From contig JAWLDT010000003.1 in NCBI GenBank assembly GCA_041686485.1, forward strand, positions 19,969-83,968: DNA of 64,000 bases, read 5' to 3'. This DNA comes from PUPG01 sp041686485. Its GTDB lineage: Bacteria > Bacteroidota > Bacteroidia > Bacteroidales > UBA7960. Of this stretch, positions 1 through 9,331 are shown piece after piece. How positions within the stretch are numbered: the stretch's first letter is position 1; each line of letters opens with the position of its first letter. A model generated the notes under the pieces. The model was not told the origin of the DNA. It did not search any database and worked only from the letters and a program-made list of their open reading frames with translations. Made by a program: the position numbers and the translations under genes.

Positions 1-3000
1 CACCGCGAATATATTGGTCTGACAAACGATTAAGCTGTTGCGAAAGGATACGGCTTGCACTGCTTCGTGCGGTTGCAGATATCCCAGGTCCGGAGCCAAA
101 GGTTGCCAGCGGATCATCCTGTATAAAACTTCCAAGGATGAGCAGCGCAAACACCTGCTTATTCAGTTCGGATTCGTTCTCGTTAAGCTCATTTAAACGC
201 GTCTGCAGCCTGCCGTCCATAGCCCCGCTGTGCTCAGGGGGCAACGTAATTTCAAAACGTATTGCCGGGCTCATCAGGTCACCTTCCATATGCAAAACAA
301 CATCAAACGGATAGAGCTGCCTGAATTCATCCGTAGGATCGCTTGCTCCGTCATGAGATACTAACAACTCGCGCGCTGATGTTCGCAAACGGTAGCTTGC
401 CGAAATATCTACATCCGCCTCAAGAGGGTCACCCATCCATGACACCCTGCTACCTTCCAGGATAGAAAAATTGCGACGAATCACATCATAAAAGGTCATT
501 TGGTAAGCTCCTTCCGTAATTTCATACTGTCCGGCCAAATTTATCTGCCCACCGGGTTTAACACCGTAATTTAATAAACCGCCCCCTTTAACCTGAAGAT
601 AATCACCCGCCAGTTCATCTATCACAACACGAACATCTGTCTCGGGGTCAATTTCGACGTTTACGCTAATCTCAAGATTATCAAAAGCAGACATAACAGG
701 ATCTGGTTCTTCCGGACGCAACAGGATATCTTCAAATGCTTCATCGCGGATAGCGATAAACTGAACAACGCCCTCATCACCTATGGCTTCGGGCTGGTAC
801 TGTGGCAACAAAAACGTAAAGCTGGAGCCCCGGTTGAGTGATAAATTCCCCTCAATGGTGGGTTCCCCCAATGTGCCATGCATGTCCAGTTTTGTGTCGA
901 TCAATAGACGTCCATAATAGAGATCGCTAACCCCCTGGGGCAGATCCATAAGCAGAAAATTATCTGATGTCACCGAAATACCGGCCTGTATATCGGATAG
1001 CTCCCGGAGGTGGATATACCCATCTACACTGGCCCTGCGCCCGGCAGGATCGATAAGGCTAAACTGATCAAACCGGACATGGTAGCGATCGAATACGAGT
1101 GACTCATCCGGCATGGTATACCCTACACCCAGGGATGTAAGATGAAACCCCACATCATTAAAATGCAGCGCACCTTTTACCTCAGGGCGTACCGATTGAC
1201 CTGAAATGTCAAGCCTTCCGGTGATAGCTCCCGACATGTCGGTAAGCTGATCAAAAGCAAGCGCCTCCAGCGTTGACAAATCCAGTTTTTCCAGGTGTAC
1301 CTCCAGGTCAAGAGGGGACGGGTCATCCTGCCGGTACGATCCGGCCAGCTCCAGACGATTTCCATAGCCCCTTACCGAACCATTCATGTTGTAAAGGCCT
1401 GTTGCCGGGTTTTCCAGCTGAACCGTTACGTCCCCGATCGTATCGCCGCGGAAACCCATCTCAAGGATTTCCATTTCTGCGTCAAACAATGGCTCCGTGG
1501 CAAGGTCATTCGCTATAATTGAACCGCTAAAAAGCCCGGTAATCAGAGGACGGCCCCCGATCAGATCAAAGCTTGTCAGATTGATCCGGCTCCAGTGCAA
1601 CTCAAGTGCCGACTGCCTGTCGGTCGGATCAGAGCTGTAGAGGGCAATTTCCTTATTATCTGTTGAAATAACCAAATCATGCGCCAGGATATGATTTCCT
1701 ATAATAGTTAGATGATTCCCTTCGCGCACATTCCATTCCTGCCGGTTCACAACGATGCTCTCCTCTACAGAGACCCTGATCGAATCTGCTAATTGTTCAA
1801 GTTGTCCGGAAACATCCAGCCAGGCCCGTTCCTCTTCATCATCAAATCCAAACGAGAAATCCAGATTCTGCTCCCGGAAGAAACCGGCAAGTTGAATGTT
1901 CTTCAGGGACAACGGCTCACCCTCCAGGACGGGTATCTCTAAGCTGAAATCCATCTGACCGGGACCCGAACCTGCAATGGCGTGCATATCCTGTATCTGC
2001 CAGCCGCTGTAAGCAAGATCCGGAATATCCACCTCCAATGCCAGCTGACGTTTTCGGCTGTCAAAACCGCCTGAAAGAGAGAGTGGCTCAAAAGCGCTGA
2101 GTTGCGGGAATAATATTTCGGTAAGATAAGGAGAAGAAAATACAACAGCCTCCATGTCAAAATATTGATTTTCCATTTCTCCTTCCCTGGTAATGGAGTC
2201 AACCGGTTCGATGTAGCTGTAAATATGCCTGTTCAGAGCTTCCGGAATCAAAACCGGCGAAAAATTCCCCTTATATTCGGCCTTCAGCATGGGTGCATCC
2301 ACGTTCAGGAAATAATTGTCATTCCTTTTCGCGGTTTCAACAGCAAGGCCGTTCATCATAAACACCTCCCTGTCAAGGAGCAGCCTGGTAGTATCCACAT
2401 GCAATTCTCCTTCGGGAAAATCAGGTTCTTTAAAGGCAACAGCTGCATGAAGCTTGGTTTGCAAGGCAATCATTTCTTCGGTAAACCCTAAAGAGCGAGC
2501 ATTCAGGTGCCCGAGATCGAGTTCGACCTCCATTTCCGGATAATCGCCGGCCAAACTCGCTTGCCCATCCAGGTCAAATGCGAGGTGTTCATCGACATAC
2601 TCCAGTTCCAGTGCAGCAAGTCCATGATCCAGATTCGCCATGATATCAAGGTCACGGTAGGTATAATCATTGAACCGTAGGGAGTCGAGCCGCCCTTCCA
2701 TTTGCATGACCATTTCCGGAAATGAAAGATTATGCCCCTGCGCCTCAAAAGTGGCGGACAGGTCATACAACTCTCCTTTCTGACCGGTAAAGGCCAGGAT
2801 ATCGGCGTTATCCACATCCAGTGATAGTTCCCAGCTACTCCCTTCACCCTCAGCTTCGTTGAGATAAAGGGATGTGGACAGATTGGCAAAGTCTGACAGC
2901 AACGCCGCTTCCATCCGGAAAGCATCCGGCCTACCCTGAAAGGCAGCTTCCAGGTCTATGTGTTCAGGCAGCGTCACAGCAGGTCTTACAGTATCGGGCA

Positions 3001-4636
3001 GGTAGGTCAGCATTTCGGCGGCATCACCCGTAAGCTGCAGGGAGGGAATATTGAGTGCAATCTGCCGGGGAGATAACAAATGTTGCACGTTGCCCGCCAT
3101 TTCTGATCGTAGTCGTTGCGGAATAGTTACAGACAGGGTCTCCAGATTGAGATCGTTTACAGTGCCCCCCGCTGCTGCCTCAAGGAATACGGGAGGTGCT
3201 CCACTATCAGGGAAAAGGATGGACATAGCCGGCAGGAAATCTGGCAGATCCCGACCGAGAGTGGCTTCCAGGGTATTCAAATCTATGGGGTAGTCCGATT
3301 GCAAGGGCAACGCGAAATCCAGGACAGACATATCTGTATGCAAATCCAATGCGAGCTGACTTCCGGCAGACTCTATATACAGATCACGGAGGGTTGTGCC
3401 ATCGGGTGTCAAAGCTATCCGGCCTGACATGTCGTTAAGCCGTAAACCACCAGCCTCCTGAGCTGTTACCTTCTGTAAAGTCAGGTCCAGCCCATCCGGA
3501 GAAGCATGCAGATCATCCAGCCATAGCTCCATAGAAGTAAGCTGTAAACCCTCCTCAACAGGGTCGGTTGCATCATCTGCAGCGCGATTATGCAGGGCAA
3601 AAGCACTTTCTGTAAGGCGAAACACGCTGGCCGACACCGACACCGGCATCACCCGGTCCCATTTGAAAGAAAATGAGGACTCATCGTTCTGTAAACCGGA
3701 ATCTGTAGAACCTGCCGGCGAATGAATATCAACATCCAGGCCACTAAGCAGAAACCGATCAAGGTCAAATGCCATTGCTTCCAGATCTATCTGCCGACTA
3801 CGTATGTCAAGCTTATCAAAACCGGTAGTAAGTGCAAAACCATGCTGATCCTGATAGGAAAAAGAGAGTTCTTCCAGGATCAACTGGCTGATTCCGACAT
3901 CAGGAAGCTTGCCATCAGGTTCGCCCGCCGGTTTTTGTTCGACAAAAGCAGCAGATGCCTTCAGACTAACATCAACATCCTGGAAAAAAGTATAACCCAA
4001 ATGGTATTGCATGTCGGACAGATTTAAACGGTCAACCCTTGTTTCCAATCTGCCTGTCCGGAACAACAGGTCAAGCCCGGCAAAATGATCGGCATAACGA
4101 AACCGGACATTATTCAGAAGGATATGATGCACATCGAACTGCCAGGGGATATTTTCCTGCCCCCGATCTGCTTGCACGCTGCCTGACCCTTGCCCGGCCC
4201 CGGATGTATGACCATTCTCGTCATTACTCTGAAAAGCTGCGGGCAAAAACTGATAATTAAAAGCTGTATCAGGCGGCAACCGATGCATGTTTACGACCGC
4301 ATCTGTCAGATGAAGTTCATTGATGTGAACCTTATTGCGCAACAACGAAAAAAGATGTATATCAACAGCGAGTTCGCCGGCATATACAAGGGTATCGCCC
4401 TGCAGGTCTTCCGCGTATAAACCCTTAACGCGAATGGTTTTGGGAATACGGATATCCACCCGTTCAACCGACATGACCGTACCGGTCTGAGAGGAAATTG
4501 ATCCAATCAGGCGGCTGCTTATATATGTCTGAACACCAGGTAGCTGGATAATCAACACCAGCAGAATCACAAAAACTATTACGGCCAGTGCGATACGCAC
4601 AAGCCATTTCAGAAATATACCAAAATACTTACCCAT
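1..4636 (-). CDS. tamB: TamB/AsmA-like translocation and assembly protein, 3' end outside window
   Basis: An open minus-strand frame runs from an ATG at 4636 to the left edge without a stop (about 1545 codons). The N-terminus starts MGKYFGIFLKWLVR and has one hydrophobic segment at about residues 9-30, as expected for an inner-membrane anchor with a long periplasmic domain. The last visible residues include ELNKQVFALLILGSFI followed by a Leu/Ser-rich stretch ILSQQLNRLSDQY, which match the conserved C-terminal DUF490 region of Bacteroidota TamB proteins. TamB bridges inner and outer membranes and is linked to outer-membrane protein assembly and lipid transport. Only the end of DUF490 should lie outside the window. 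A BamA-like partner (TamA) often sits next to it; that side is not visible. Confidence 0.88.
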   Translation of the reverse strand, partial: MGKYFGIFLKWLVRIALAVIVFVILLVLIIQLPGVQTYISSRLIGSISSQTGTVMSVERVDIRIPKTIRVKGLYAEDLQGDTLVYAGELAVDIHLFSLLRNKVHINELHLTDAVVNMHRLPPDTAFNYQFLPAAFQSNDENGHTSGAGQGSGSVQADRGQENIPWQFDVHHILLNNVRFRYADHFAGLDLLFRTGRLETRVDRLNLSDMQYHLGYTFFQDVDVSLKASAAFVEQKPAGEPDGKLPDVGISQLILEELSFSYQDQHGFALTTGFDKLDIRSRQIDLEAMAFDLDRFLLSGLDVDIHSPAGSTDSGLQNDESSFSFKWDRVMPVSVSASVFRLTESAFALHNRAADDATDPVEEGLQLTSMELWLDDLHASPDGLDLTLQKVTAQEAGGLRLNDMSGRIALTPDGTTLRDLYIESAGSQLALDLHTDMSVLDFALPLQSDYPIDLNTLEATLGRDLPDFLPAMSILFPDSGAPPVFLEAAAGGTVNDLNLETLSVTIPQRLRSEMAGNVQHLLSPRQIALNIPSLQLTGDAAEMLTYLPDTVRPAVTLPEHIDLEAAFQGRPDAFRMEAALLSDFANLSTSLYLNEAEGEGSSWELSLDVDNADILAFTGQKGELYDLSATFEAQGHNLSFPEMVMQMEGRLDSLRFNDYTYRDLDIMANLDHGLAALELEYVDEHLAFDLDGQASLAGDYPEMEVELDLGHLNARSLGFTEEMIALQTKLHAAVAFKEPDFPEGELHVDTTRLLLDREVFMMNGLAVETAKRNDNYFLNVDAPMLKAEYKGNFSPVLIPEALNRHIYSYIEPVDSITREGEMENQYFDMEAVVFSSPYLTEILFPQLSAFEPLSLSGGFDSRKRQLALEVDIPDLAYSGWQIQDMHAIAGSGPGQMDFSLEIPVLEGEPLSLKNIQLAGFFREQNLDFSFGFDDEEERAWLDVSGQLEQLADSIRVSVEESIVVNRQEWNVREGNHLTIIGNHILAHDLVISTDNKEIALYSSDPTDRQSALELHWSRINLTSFDLIGGRPLITGLFSGSIIANDLATEPLFDAEMEILEMGFRGDTIGDVTVQLENPATGLYNMNGSVRGYGNRLELAGSYRQDDPSPLDLEVHLEKLDLSTLEALAFDQLTDMSGAITGRLDISGQSVRPEVKGALHFNDVGFHLTSLGVGYTMPDESLVFDRYHVRFDQFSLIDPAGRRASVDGYIHLRELSDIQAGISVTSDNFLLMDLPQGVSDLYYGRLLIDTKLDMHGTLGEPTIEGNLSLNRGSSFTFLLPQYQPEAIGDEGVVQFIAIRDEAFEDILLRPEEPDPVMSAFDNLEISVNVEIDPETDVRVVIDELAGDYLQVKGGGLLNYGVKPGGQINLAGQYEITEGAYQMTFYDVIRRNFSILEGSRVSWMGDPLEADVDISASYRLRTSARELLVSHDGASDPTDEFRQLYPFDVVLHMEGDLMSPAIRFEITLPPEHSGAMDGRLQTRLNELNENESELNKQVFALLILGSFIQDDPLATFGSGPGISATARSSASRILSQQLNRLSDQYIRG

Positions 4637-4770
4637 CTTTTCCAGACAAAAAATATAAGCTTCCTATGCAAAACCAACCCGGCGTGATCCTCTGCCAAAA
4701 TACAAAAAAAGTAGCAAAATTTCAGCCCGTCTGGTCCCGCATCCGATTTTATCAATCATTAAGGGACACA

Positions 4771-4797
4771 AAAAAGCCGGGAGAGCCCGGCATTTTT
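4771..4797. terminator. Bidirectional rho-independent terminator, mainly for ferritin
   Basis: GCCGGG (4776-4781), loop AGAG, CCCGGC (4786-4791). Read on the minus strand the stem is followed by six T; on the plus strand it is followed by five T. It lies about 70 bases past the ferritin stop codon. Confidence 0.85.
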
Positions 4798-4861
4798 CAA
4801 TTATACAGGTATATTATGCAACAGGGGTAGTTTAAAACTACCCGGTAGTAATGCACATCAC

Positions 4862-5350
4862 TTATTCACCACGCATGGACATAATATCACGATCAAACAC
4901 ATACAAACCACGATCGCCCAGGAGTGCCAGCTTGTCAATGATAGACTCGACAGAAGCTTCCTCTTCTCTTTGTTCTTCAACAAACCACTGAATCCAGTTA
5001 TTGGTGGCGTAGTCTTTTTCCTGAAGCGCGAGGGCCACGATATCGTTAATCGCACCGCTTACCATCTTTTCATGATCAAGAGCCGCTTCAAATGCTTCTT
5101 TGATTCCCGGGAATTGCTTTGGTGGTTTGTCTACAGCAGGAACCTCTGCAATACCACCCCGTTCGTTTATGTAGCGCATAAACTTCAGCATGTGTTCACG
5201 TTCCTCTTCCGACTGTGCATAAAACCAGTTGGCAATACCATCCAAACCGGCACTTTCTGCCCAGGAAGCCATGGAAAGATAGAGATGGGAAGCATATACT
5301 TCCTTAGCTACCTGTTCATTTAAAATTTTTAACATCTTTTTTGATAACAT
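4862..5350 (-). CDS. ftnA: Non-haem ferritin (FtnA type)
   Basis: A 162-residue ferritin that oxidises Fe(II) at a di-iron centre and stores it as mineral in a 24-subunit cytoplasmic shell. Two ATG codons are adjacent (5353 and 5350). Starting at the second one aligns the N-terminus MLSKKMLKILNEQ with E. coli FtnA and puts the ferroxidase ligands at Glu17, Glu50 and His53, the same numbers as in E. coli, so 5350 is preferred. Length is typical of bacterial ferritins. A TAnnTTTG promoter box lies at 5392-5399 and a strong terminator follows. A divergent Bfd-like ferredoxin gene lies beyond a repeat array. Confidence 0.95.
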   Translation of the reverse strand: MLSKKMLKILNEQVAKEVYASHLYLSMASWAESAGLDGIANWFYAQSEEEREHMLKFMRYINERGGIAEVPAVDKPPKQFPGIKEAFEAALDHEKMVSGAINDIVALALQEKDYATNNWIQWFVEEQREEEASVESIIDKLALLGDRGLYVFDRDIMSMRGE

Positions 5351-5391
5351 CATAATCGTATTTTAAGGGTTCATACTATCTTTAATGATAA

Positions 5392-5399
5392 CAAAAATA
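5392..5399 (-). promoter_or_regulatory. Bacteroidota -7 promoter box of ferritin
   Basis: TATTTTTG on the minus strand fits TAnnTTTG and is 42 bases upstream of the start codon. The box lies inside one arm of an 11-base inverted repeat (AATCGTATTTT at 5354-5364, complement at 5394-5404), which could be a regulator site. Confidence 0.6.
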
Positions 5400-5495
5400 C
5401 GATTTAATTGTTTATAAGAGAAAATAGCTTAGTCACCAGATGGACTCAGGCTCATTATATTATAGCAGATAATCAATTTTATGTAAATCAAAGTA

Positions 5496-5820
5496 GCTGG
5501 AAGGAAGAAAAAAAGCTGGAAGCTGGAAGCTGGAAGCTGGAAGGAAGAAGAAAGAAGCTCGAAGCTCGAAGCTGGAAGCTGGAAGGAAGAAGAAAGAANN
5601 NNNNNNNNNNNNNNNNNNNNNNNNNNNNNNNNNNNNNNNNNNNNNNNNNNNNNNNNNNNNNNNNNNNNNNNNNNNNNNNNNNNNNNNNNNNNNNNNNNGA
5701 AGCTGGAAGCTGGAAGGAAGAAGAAAGAAGCTCGAAGCTCGAAGCTGGAAGCTGGAAGGAAGAAGAAAGAAACTCGAAGCTCGAAGCTGGAAGCTGGAAG
5801 GAAGAAGTGAACGGTGAAAT
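5496..5820. repeat. Heptanucleotide tandem array with 42-bp higher-order unit
   Basis: The whole stretch is in 7-base register. The main pattern is GCTCGAA x2, GCTGGAA x2, GGAAGAA, GAAAGAA (6 x 7 = 42 bp), repeated on both sides of a 100-N gap. The last units change to GTGAACG and GTGAAAT, the unit seen at 17988-18127. The array stops 10 bases before the ATG of the Bfd-like gene. It also gives spurious long open frames because short repeats lack stops. Confidence 0.95.
5599..5698. other. Assembly gap (100 N) inside the repeat array
   Basis: Exactly 100 N, the usual placeholder for a gap of unknown size. If the 42-bp phase is unbroken, the missing length should be 11 modulo 42 (for example 53, 95 or 137), so 100 is not the true value. 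Confidence 0.95.
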
Positions 5821-5830
5821 AGTAAAAATA

Positions 5831-6028
5831 ATGAATATGGAAGAAAATACCCTGATCTGTACCTGTAATGAAGTGTATAAGCATGAAATTGAGCAGGCCA
5901 TACGCGAGAAAGGCCTTAAAACTATTGAAGCGGTCGGTAATGAGACCACTGCCGGAACCATGTGTGGCGGCTGCGTGGATGAAATATATTTACTGCTGGA
6001 AAAGATTAACGGCACAGTAAACCTGTAA
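5831..6028 (+). CDS. Bfd-like (2Fe-2S)-binding ferredoxin
   Basis: A 65-residue protein with Cys10, Cys12, Cys45 and Cys48, that is C-x-C-x32-C-x2-C, the cluster pattern of the BFD-like [2Fe-2S] domain. In bacterioferritin-associated ferredoxin this domain passes electrons to the haem of bacterioferritin to release stored iron; the same domain also occurs in nitrite reductases and other redox enzymes. The start at 5831 (MNMEEN) is chosen because everything upstream is repeat array; the ATG at 5837 is an alternative. The divergent ferritin gene 0.5 kb away makes a role in iron mobilisation plausible, but that ferritin is of the non-haem type, so the partner is inferred. Confidence 0.85.
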   Translation: MNMEENTLICTCNEVYKHEIEQAIREKGLKTIEAVGNETTAGTMCGGCVDEIYLLLEKINGTVNL

Positions 6029-6147
6029 ATACAGAATTGTTTCGTAGTGATTTGTTGCTAACCTGATTCATTCATAAGCTTAGTGACCCTTTCCCGCATA
6101 GGTGGAAAAGTGAGGAATACATGGTGAAACCTGGCCATGTTTTCGGG

Positions 6148-7017
6148 CTATTTTTGTCCGTCGGTATACCCCTTCAGATCCTCGTTGATGCGTATCTTTC
6201 TGATAAGCAACTTGAGCAGTTCATCAAGTTTGCTCCCTTCTGTATAATCCGCCGGTACAATATGATCCACCCGGTTGAGCCGGATCATTTCCCGGCATCT
6301 TTCGCGCGCAGATTCTTTTCCCGGCCTTGTTTCCGAAGCTGTTTTGAACACTGCAATTGTATAGCCCCCCTGGTAATTCATCATCTTCATGGAAGGCACA
6401 TCTGTTTCGCCATCGCCAATATAGATCATCCTGTTAAATGCAACCGGGCGCTGCTCCTCAGAAATATGCTGATTTACCCGTTTGTCATCGTAGGAGTTGT
6501 CAATTCCCTTGTTGATGCGAAAAAGATATTGTGTTTTATTGGTATAATTCACGGCCAGCGCAGGCCATTCCGCCTCATCTTTTTCATTATACTTGAAACC
6601 GGAAGCAAAAATATTACGAAAATGCCTGGCAATGGTAGTACCTGAAATAAATTCCCTTAATCCTGAGGAAATAATGTGGTGGTCCAGTATGATGCCCAGA
6701 GAATATGCATAGTCATTGATACGATCAAAATAATCCTCCACCCCGGCAAAAAACCGGATGTCCTTGCCGTAATCAATGAAATCCTGTTTCCTGACAGGAA
6801 TCTCCTTTTCACGCGATTTCTGCAGCATAAACTGCATGTAAGCCAGGATGCCGTCCATATCATGGTCATAACCCATCTGATTGGCGTCTTTCCAAAACTT
6901 CTCTTTAGGAATGCCTAGTTTGGGTATAAATGAATGCTCCTGCATGTTGCCTGGTGCAAGAGTGTCATCAAAATCATAGGCAATGGCGGCACGAATCAGG
7001 TTTTCGTTCATCATCAA
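6148..7017 (-). CDS. HAD-superfamily hydrolase
   Basis: A 289-residue protein with HAD motif I DFDDT (Asp15, Asp17, Thr19) right after the N-terminus and motif IV GDGETD near residue 214. The cap region between them is about 80-100 residues. HAD enzymes of this build remove phosphate from small molecules, with Asp15 forming the phospho-enzyme; it resembles phosphoserine-phosphatase-like members, but the substrate cannot be told from sequence. Three ATG codons in a row begin the frame; any may be used. It is monocistronic, with about 120 bases to the ferredoxin stop on one side and 377 bases of intergenic sequence on the other. Confidence 0.85.
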   Translation of the reverse strand: MMMNENLIRAAIAYDFDDTLAPGNMQEHSFIPKLGIPKEKFWKDANQMGYDHDMDGILAYMQFMLQKSREKEIPVRKQDFIDYGKDIRFFAGVEDYFDRINDYAYSLGIILDHHIISSGLREFISGTTIARHFRNIFASGFKYNEKDEAEWPALAVNYTNKTQYLFRINKGIDNSYDDKRVNQHISEEQRPVAFNRMIYIGDGETDVPSMKMMNYQGGYTIAVFKTASETRPGKESARERCREMIRLNRVDHIVPADYTEGSKLDELLKLLIRKIRINEDLKGYTDGQK

Positions 7018-7394
7018 ATCGTTTTAGTTTAACTAATATGCGCATTATTCCTTGCGAAGCTACAGACATCCTGCTTTCCAGGCAGAACACACAGGGCAAA
7101 TGCTGCACTTGCAGAGAAGTTGCCCCATACTATTGCATCAAAGAAGGTTTACACGCTTACAAAAATAGCATATCTTACTGTTTCTCAAAGAAAATACCCC
7201 TATTCACGGAAAGTCACTCAAACTTTGATCACAAGTAACACACCTGTCCCGCCTATGCAGGAAAGGAACTGAATTCAATTTTGTGAATATCCCAGGCTAA
7301 TAAAAATTCATTAGGAACTAAAATATTTTGTCAGTACAAACGAAATATCAAGTAAAGTTTCCTATTTTTAGGGGTCTAAAAACACCGTTCTCTA
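7018..7394. other. Intergenic region between divergent genes
   Basis: No gene seen. A minus-strand TATTTTTG at 7160-7167 could be the promoter of the HAD gene, with a long leader. An 18-base sequence at 7249-7266 matches the reverse complement of 6088-6105 at 16 of 18 positions, so similar short sequences flank the HAD gene in opposite orientation. The final 100 bases are AT-rich. Confidence 0.5.
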
Positions 7395-9323
7395 ATGAAG
7401 TTATTTTCACTTTCTCCCTTTTTTAGCCTGTCTGTTCTGGCTTTTATTTTACTGTTTTCTCCCATGGTTTTGGTAGCAGATGAAGCTACCGGGATGCAGG
7501 ATGATACACCATCACTCGAAGACAGTCTCTACCTGGATGCTTTTATGGATGGAATTATGCAGGCACATATGGACAATCAGCATATTGCCGGCGCCACGGT
7601 TGCCATCCTTCATGAAGGTGACACTGCTTTGTTTAAAGGGTACGGATACGCCGATCTGGCAAATGAGGTAAAGGTTGATCCCGACACAACCCTTTTCCGG
7701 ATCGGCTCCATCTCCAAACTGTTTACCTGGATTGCCGTGCTGCAGCAAGTTGAAAAGGGACATTTAGACCTTGACCGGGACATCAATGATTACCTTTCCG
7801 ATATCCGGATTCCCGAAACGTATGATAAACCGGTAACATTACGCAGTCTGATGTCTCACACACCGGGATTTGAGGATATCCTCCTGCGGTTGTTCATCAG
7901 GGAAGATCAACCCGTTCCCGCATTAAAAGAGATCTTTCAGAACCAAATGCCCAGGCGGATAATGCCCCCCATGGAAGAAGCAGCGTATAGCAATCATGGA
8001 ACCGGCCTGGCGCAATACATTGTTGAACAGACAACCGGGAAACCTTTTGAGCAGTATGTTGAACAACATATTCTGGAACCTCTGGGTATGACGCGTACTA
8101 CGTTCCGTCAGCCGCTGCCGGAGGAATTGCGCCCTGATGTATCGAACGGTTATGCATACGAAGATGGCATCTTTCAGGTCAAACCTTTTGAGGTGGTCCC
8201 CATGGCCGGGGCTGGTGGCGCTTCTACCACCGCCAGCGACATGCTGGTCTTTATGGAGTGTTTACTGAATGAAGCGCGCCACGACACGATCAGCCTGCTG
8301 GACTCTGCCACCTATGCCACGATGAAAGAGCCAGTACTTACACATACCAAAGGCATGAACCCGGCACGACATGGTTTCATGGACCTTAGCAAAGAACACA
8401 TCACCATTATCGGACATGGCGGCAACACCTTCCTGTTTCACTCTTTACTGGCCCTGTTGCCTGAGCATGATACTGCCATCTTTATCTCATTCAACACAGA
8501 TACCGCCGGCAGAAGCTATCACAAAGTGCTGGAACTTTTCCTGGAGCAGTATTTTCCTCCGCCACCCGCCCCGGATCCTTTATCATTGGATATGGAGTAC
8601 CTTGAAGGATTTACCGGCACCTACATGAGCAATCGTCGCCCCCATTCCGATATCCTGAAGATCATTGGATTAATGAATACTTTGGAGGTTTCGGCAGATA
8701 ATGATCAACTACGCTTTAAAGACTTTTTTGGAGATGTACACTACCCGGTACCTATTGACAGCACCACGTTTTATCTGGAAAAGACCCACACAAAAATCGG
8801 GTTTCAACGCCCGGCAGACGAAAACGCCCAAAAACTGTATATAAGTAATTATCCTATCATGGCTTTTAACAGAATAGAAGGCCTTTATTCACCCGGCCTT
8901 CATCTGACCCTATTTGTCGTTACCCTTATATGCATCCTCTATATTTTGCTATTCTGGCCATGGGCATATTTTTTAAAAAGGCATTATGAGAAAAACCCAA
9001 AAGCTCCGCATACACTGCCTTTTATAGTCAAGCTGACAGCCTGGATACCCGCAGCCCTGTTTCTGTTATTCTACATCTTATTGTTTATCTCTGCAGGCGG
9101 AGAGGAAATTGTATTCGGCATTCCGGCCGGTATACGCATTGGCCTTTTCCTTCCCCTGGCAGCGATCCCCTTTGTTTTAATGATGATATGGAGCAGCATT
9201 GTTATTTGGAAATCACCAGGAATACGTCTCCTGAGCCGTATATTTTATAACCTCGCCTGCCTTGCATTCCTGTTGTCTTACTGGCAACTCTATTTCTGGA
9301 ATCTCCTGGGCTGGAATTATTAG
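7395..9323 (+). CDS. Serine beta-lactamase-fold hydrolase with C-terminal membrane domain
   Basis: A 642-residue protein with a signal peptide (about residues 1-28), then a class C beta-lactamase/penicillin-binding-protein-like domain: SISK (Ser105-Lys108) is the SxxK nucleophile motif, YSN (198-200) the second motif and HGG (341-343) the position of the usual KTG/HxG motif. After about residue 400 there is a beta-rich spacer, then about four hydrophobic segments (roughly 502-525, 545-570, 580-605, 615-640), so the catalytic domain is probably periplasmic and tethered to the inner membrane. The family includes esterases, peptidases and D-amino-acid hydrolases; substrate is unknown, and resistance to beta-lactams should not be assumed. 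The next gene begins 8 bases after its stop. Confidence 0.85.
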   Translation: MKLFSLSPFFSLSVLAFILLFSPMVLVADEATGMQDDTPSLEDSLYLDAFMDGIMQAHMDNQHIAGATVAILHEGDTALFKGYGYADLANEVKVDPDTTLFRIGSISKLFTWIAVLQQVEKGHLDLDRDINDYLSDIRIPETYDKPVTLRSLMSHTPGFEDILLRLFIREDQPVPALKEIFQNQMPRRIMPPMEEAAYSNHGTGLAQYIVEQTTGKPFEQYVEQHILEPLGMTRTTFRQPLPEELRPDVSNGYAYEDGIFQVKPFEVVPMAGAGGASTTASDMLVFMECLLNEARHDTISLLDSATYATMKEPVLTHTKGMNPARHGFMDLSKEHITIIGHGGNTFLFHSLLALLPEHDTAIFISFNTDTAGRSYHKVLELFLEQYFPPPPAPDPLSLDMEYLEGFTGTYMSNRRPHSDILKIIGLMNTLEVSADNDQLRFKDFFGDVHYPVPIDSTTFYLEKTHTKIGFQRPADENAQKLYISNYPIMAFNRIEGLYSPGLHLTLFVVTLICILYILLFWPWAYFLKRHYEKNPKAPHTLPFIVKLTAWIPAALFLLFYILLFISAGGEEIVFGIPAGIRIGLFLPLAAIPFVLMMIWSSIVIWKSPGIRLLSRIFYNLACLAFLLSYWQLYFWNLLGWNY

Positions 9324-9331
9324 ACAAACTT

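Noticed and set aside
5429..6015. Minus-strand open frames across the repeat array
   Set aside because: Their peptides are direct translations of the heptamers (LPASSFE-type repeats) and have no start context.
5408..6028. Long open frame through the repeat array into the Bfd-like gene
   Set aside because: It contains the N gap and low-complexity repeat peptides; only the last 65 codons look like a real protein.
7395..9323. Beta-lactamase resistance gene
   Set aside because: The SxxK/YxN/HGG motifs are shared by many esterases and peptidases, and the C-terminal membrane domain is unlike resistance enzymes.
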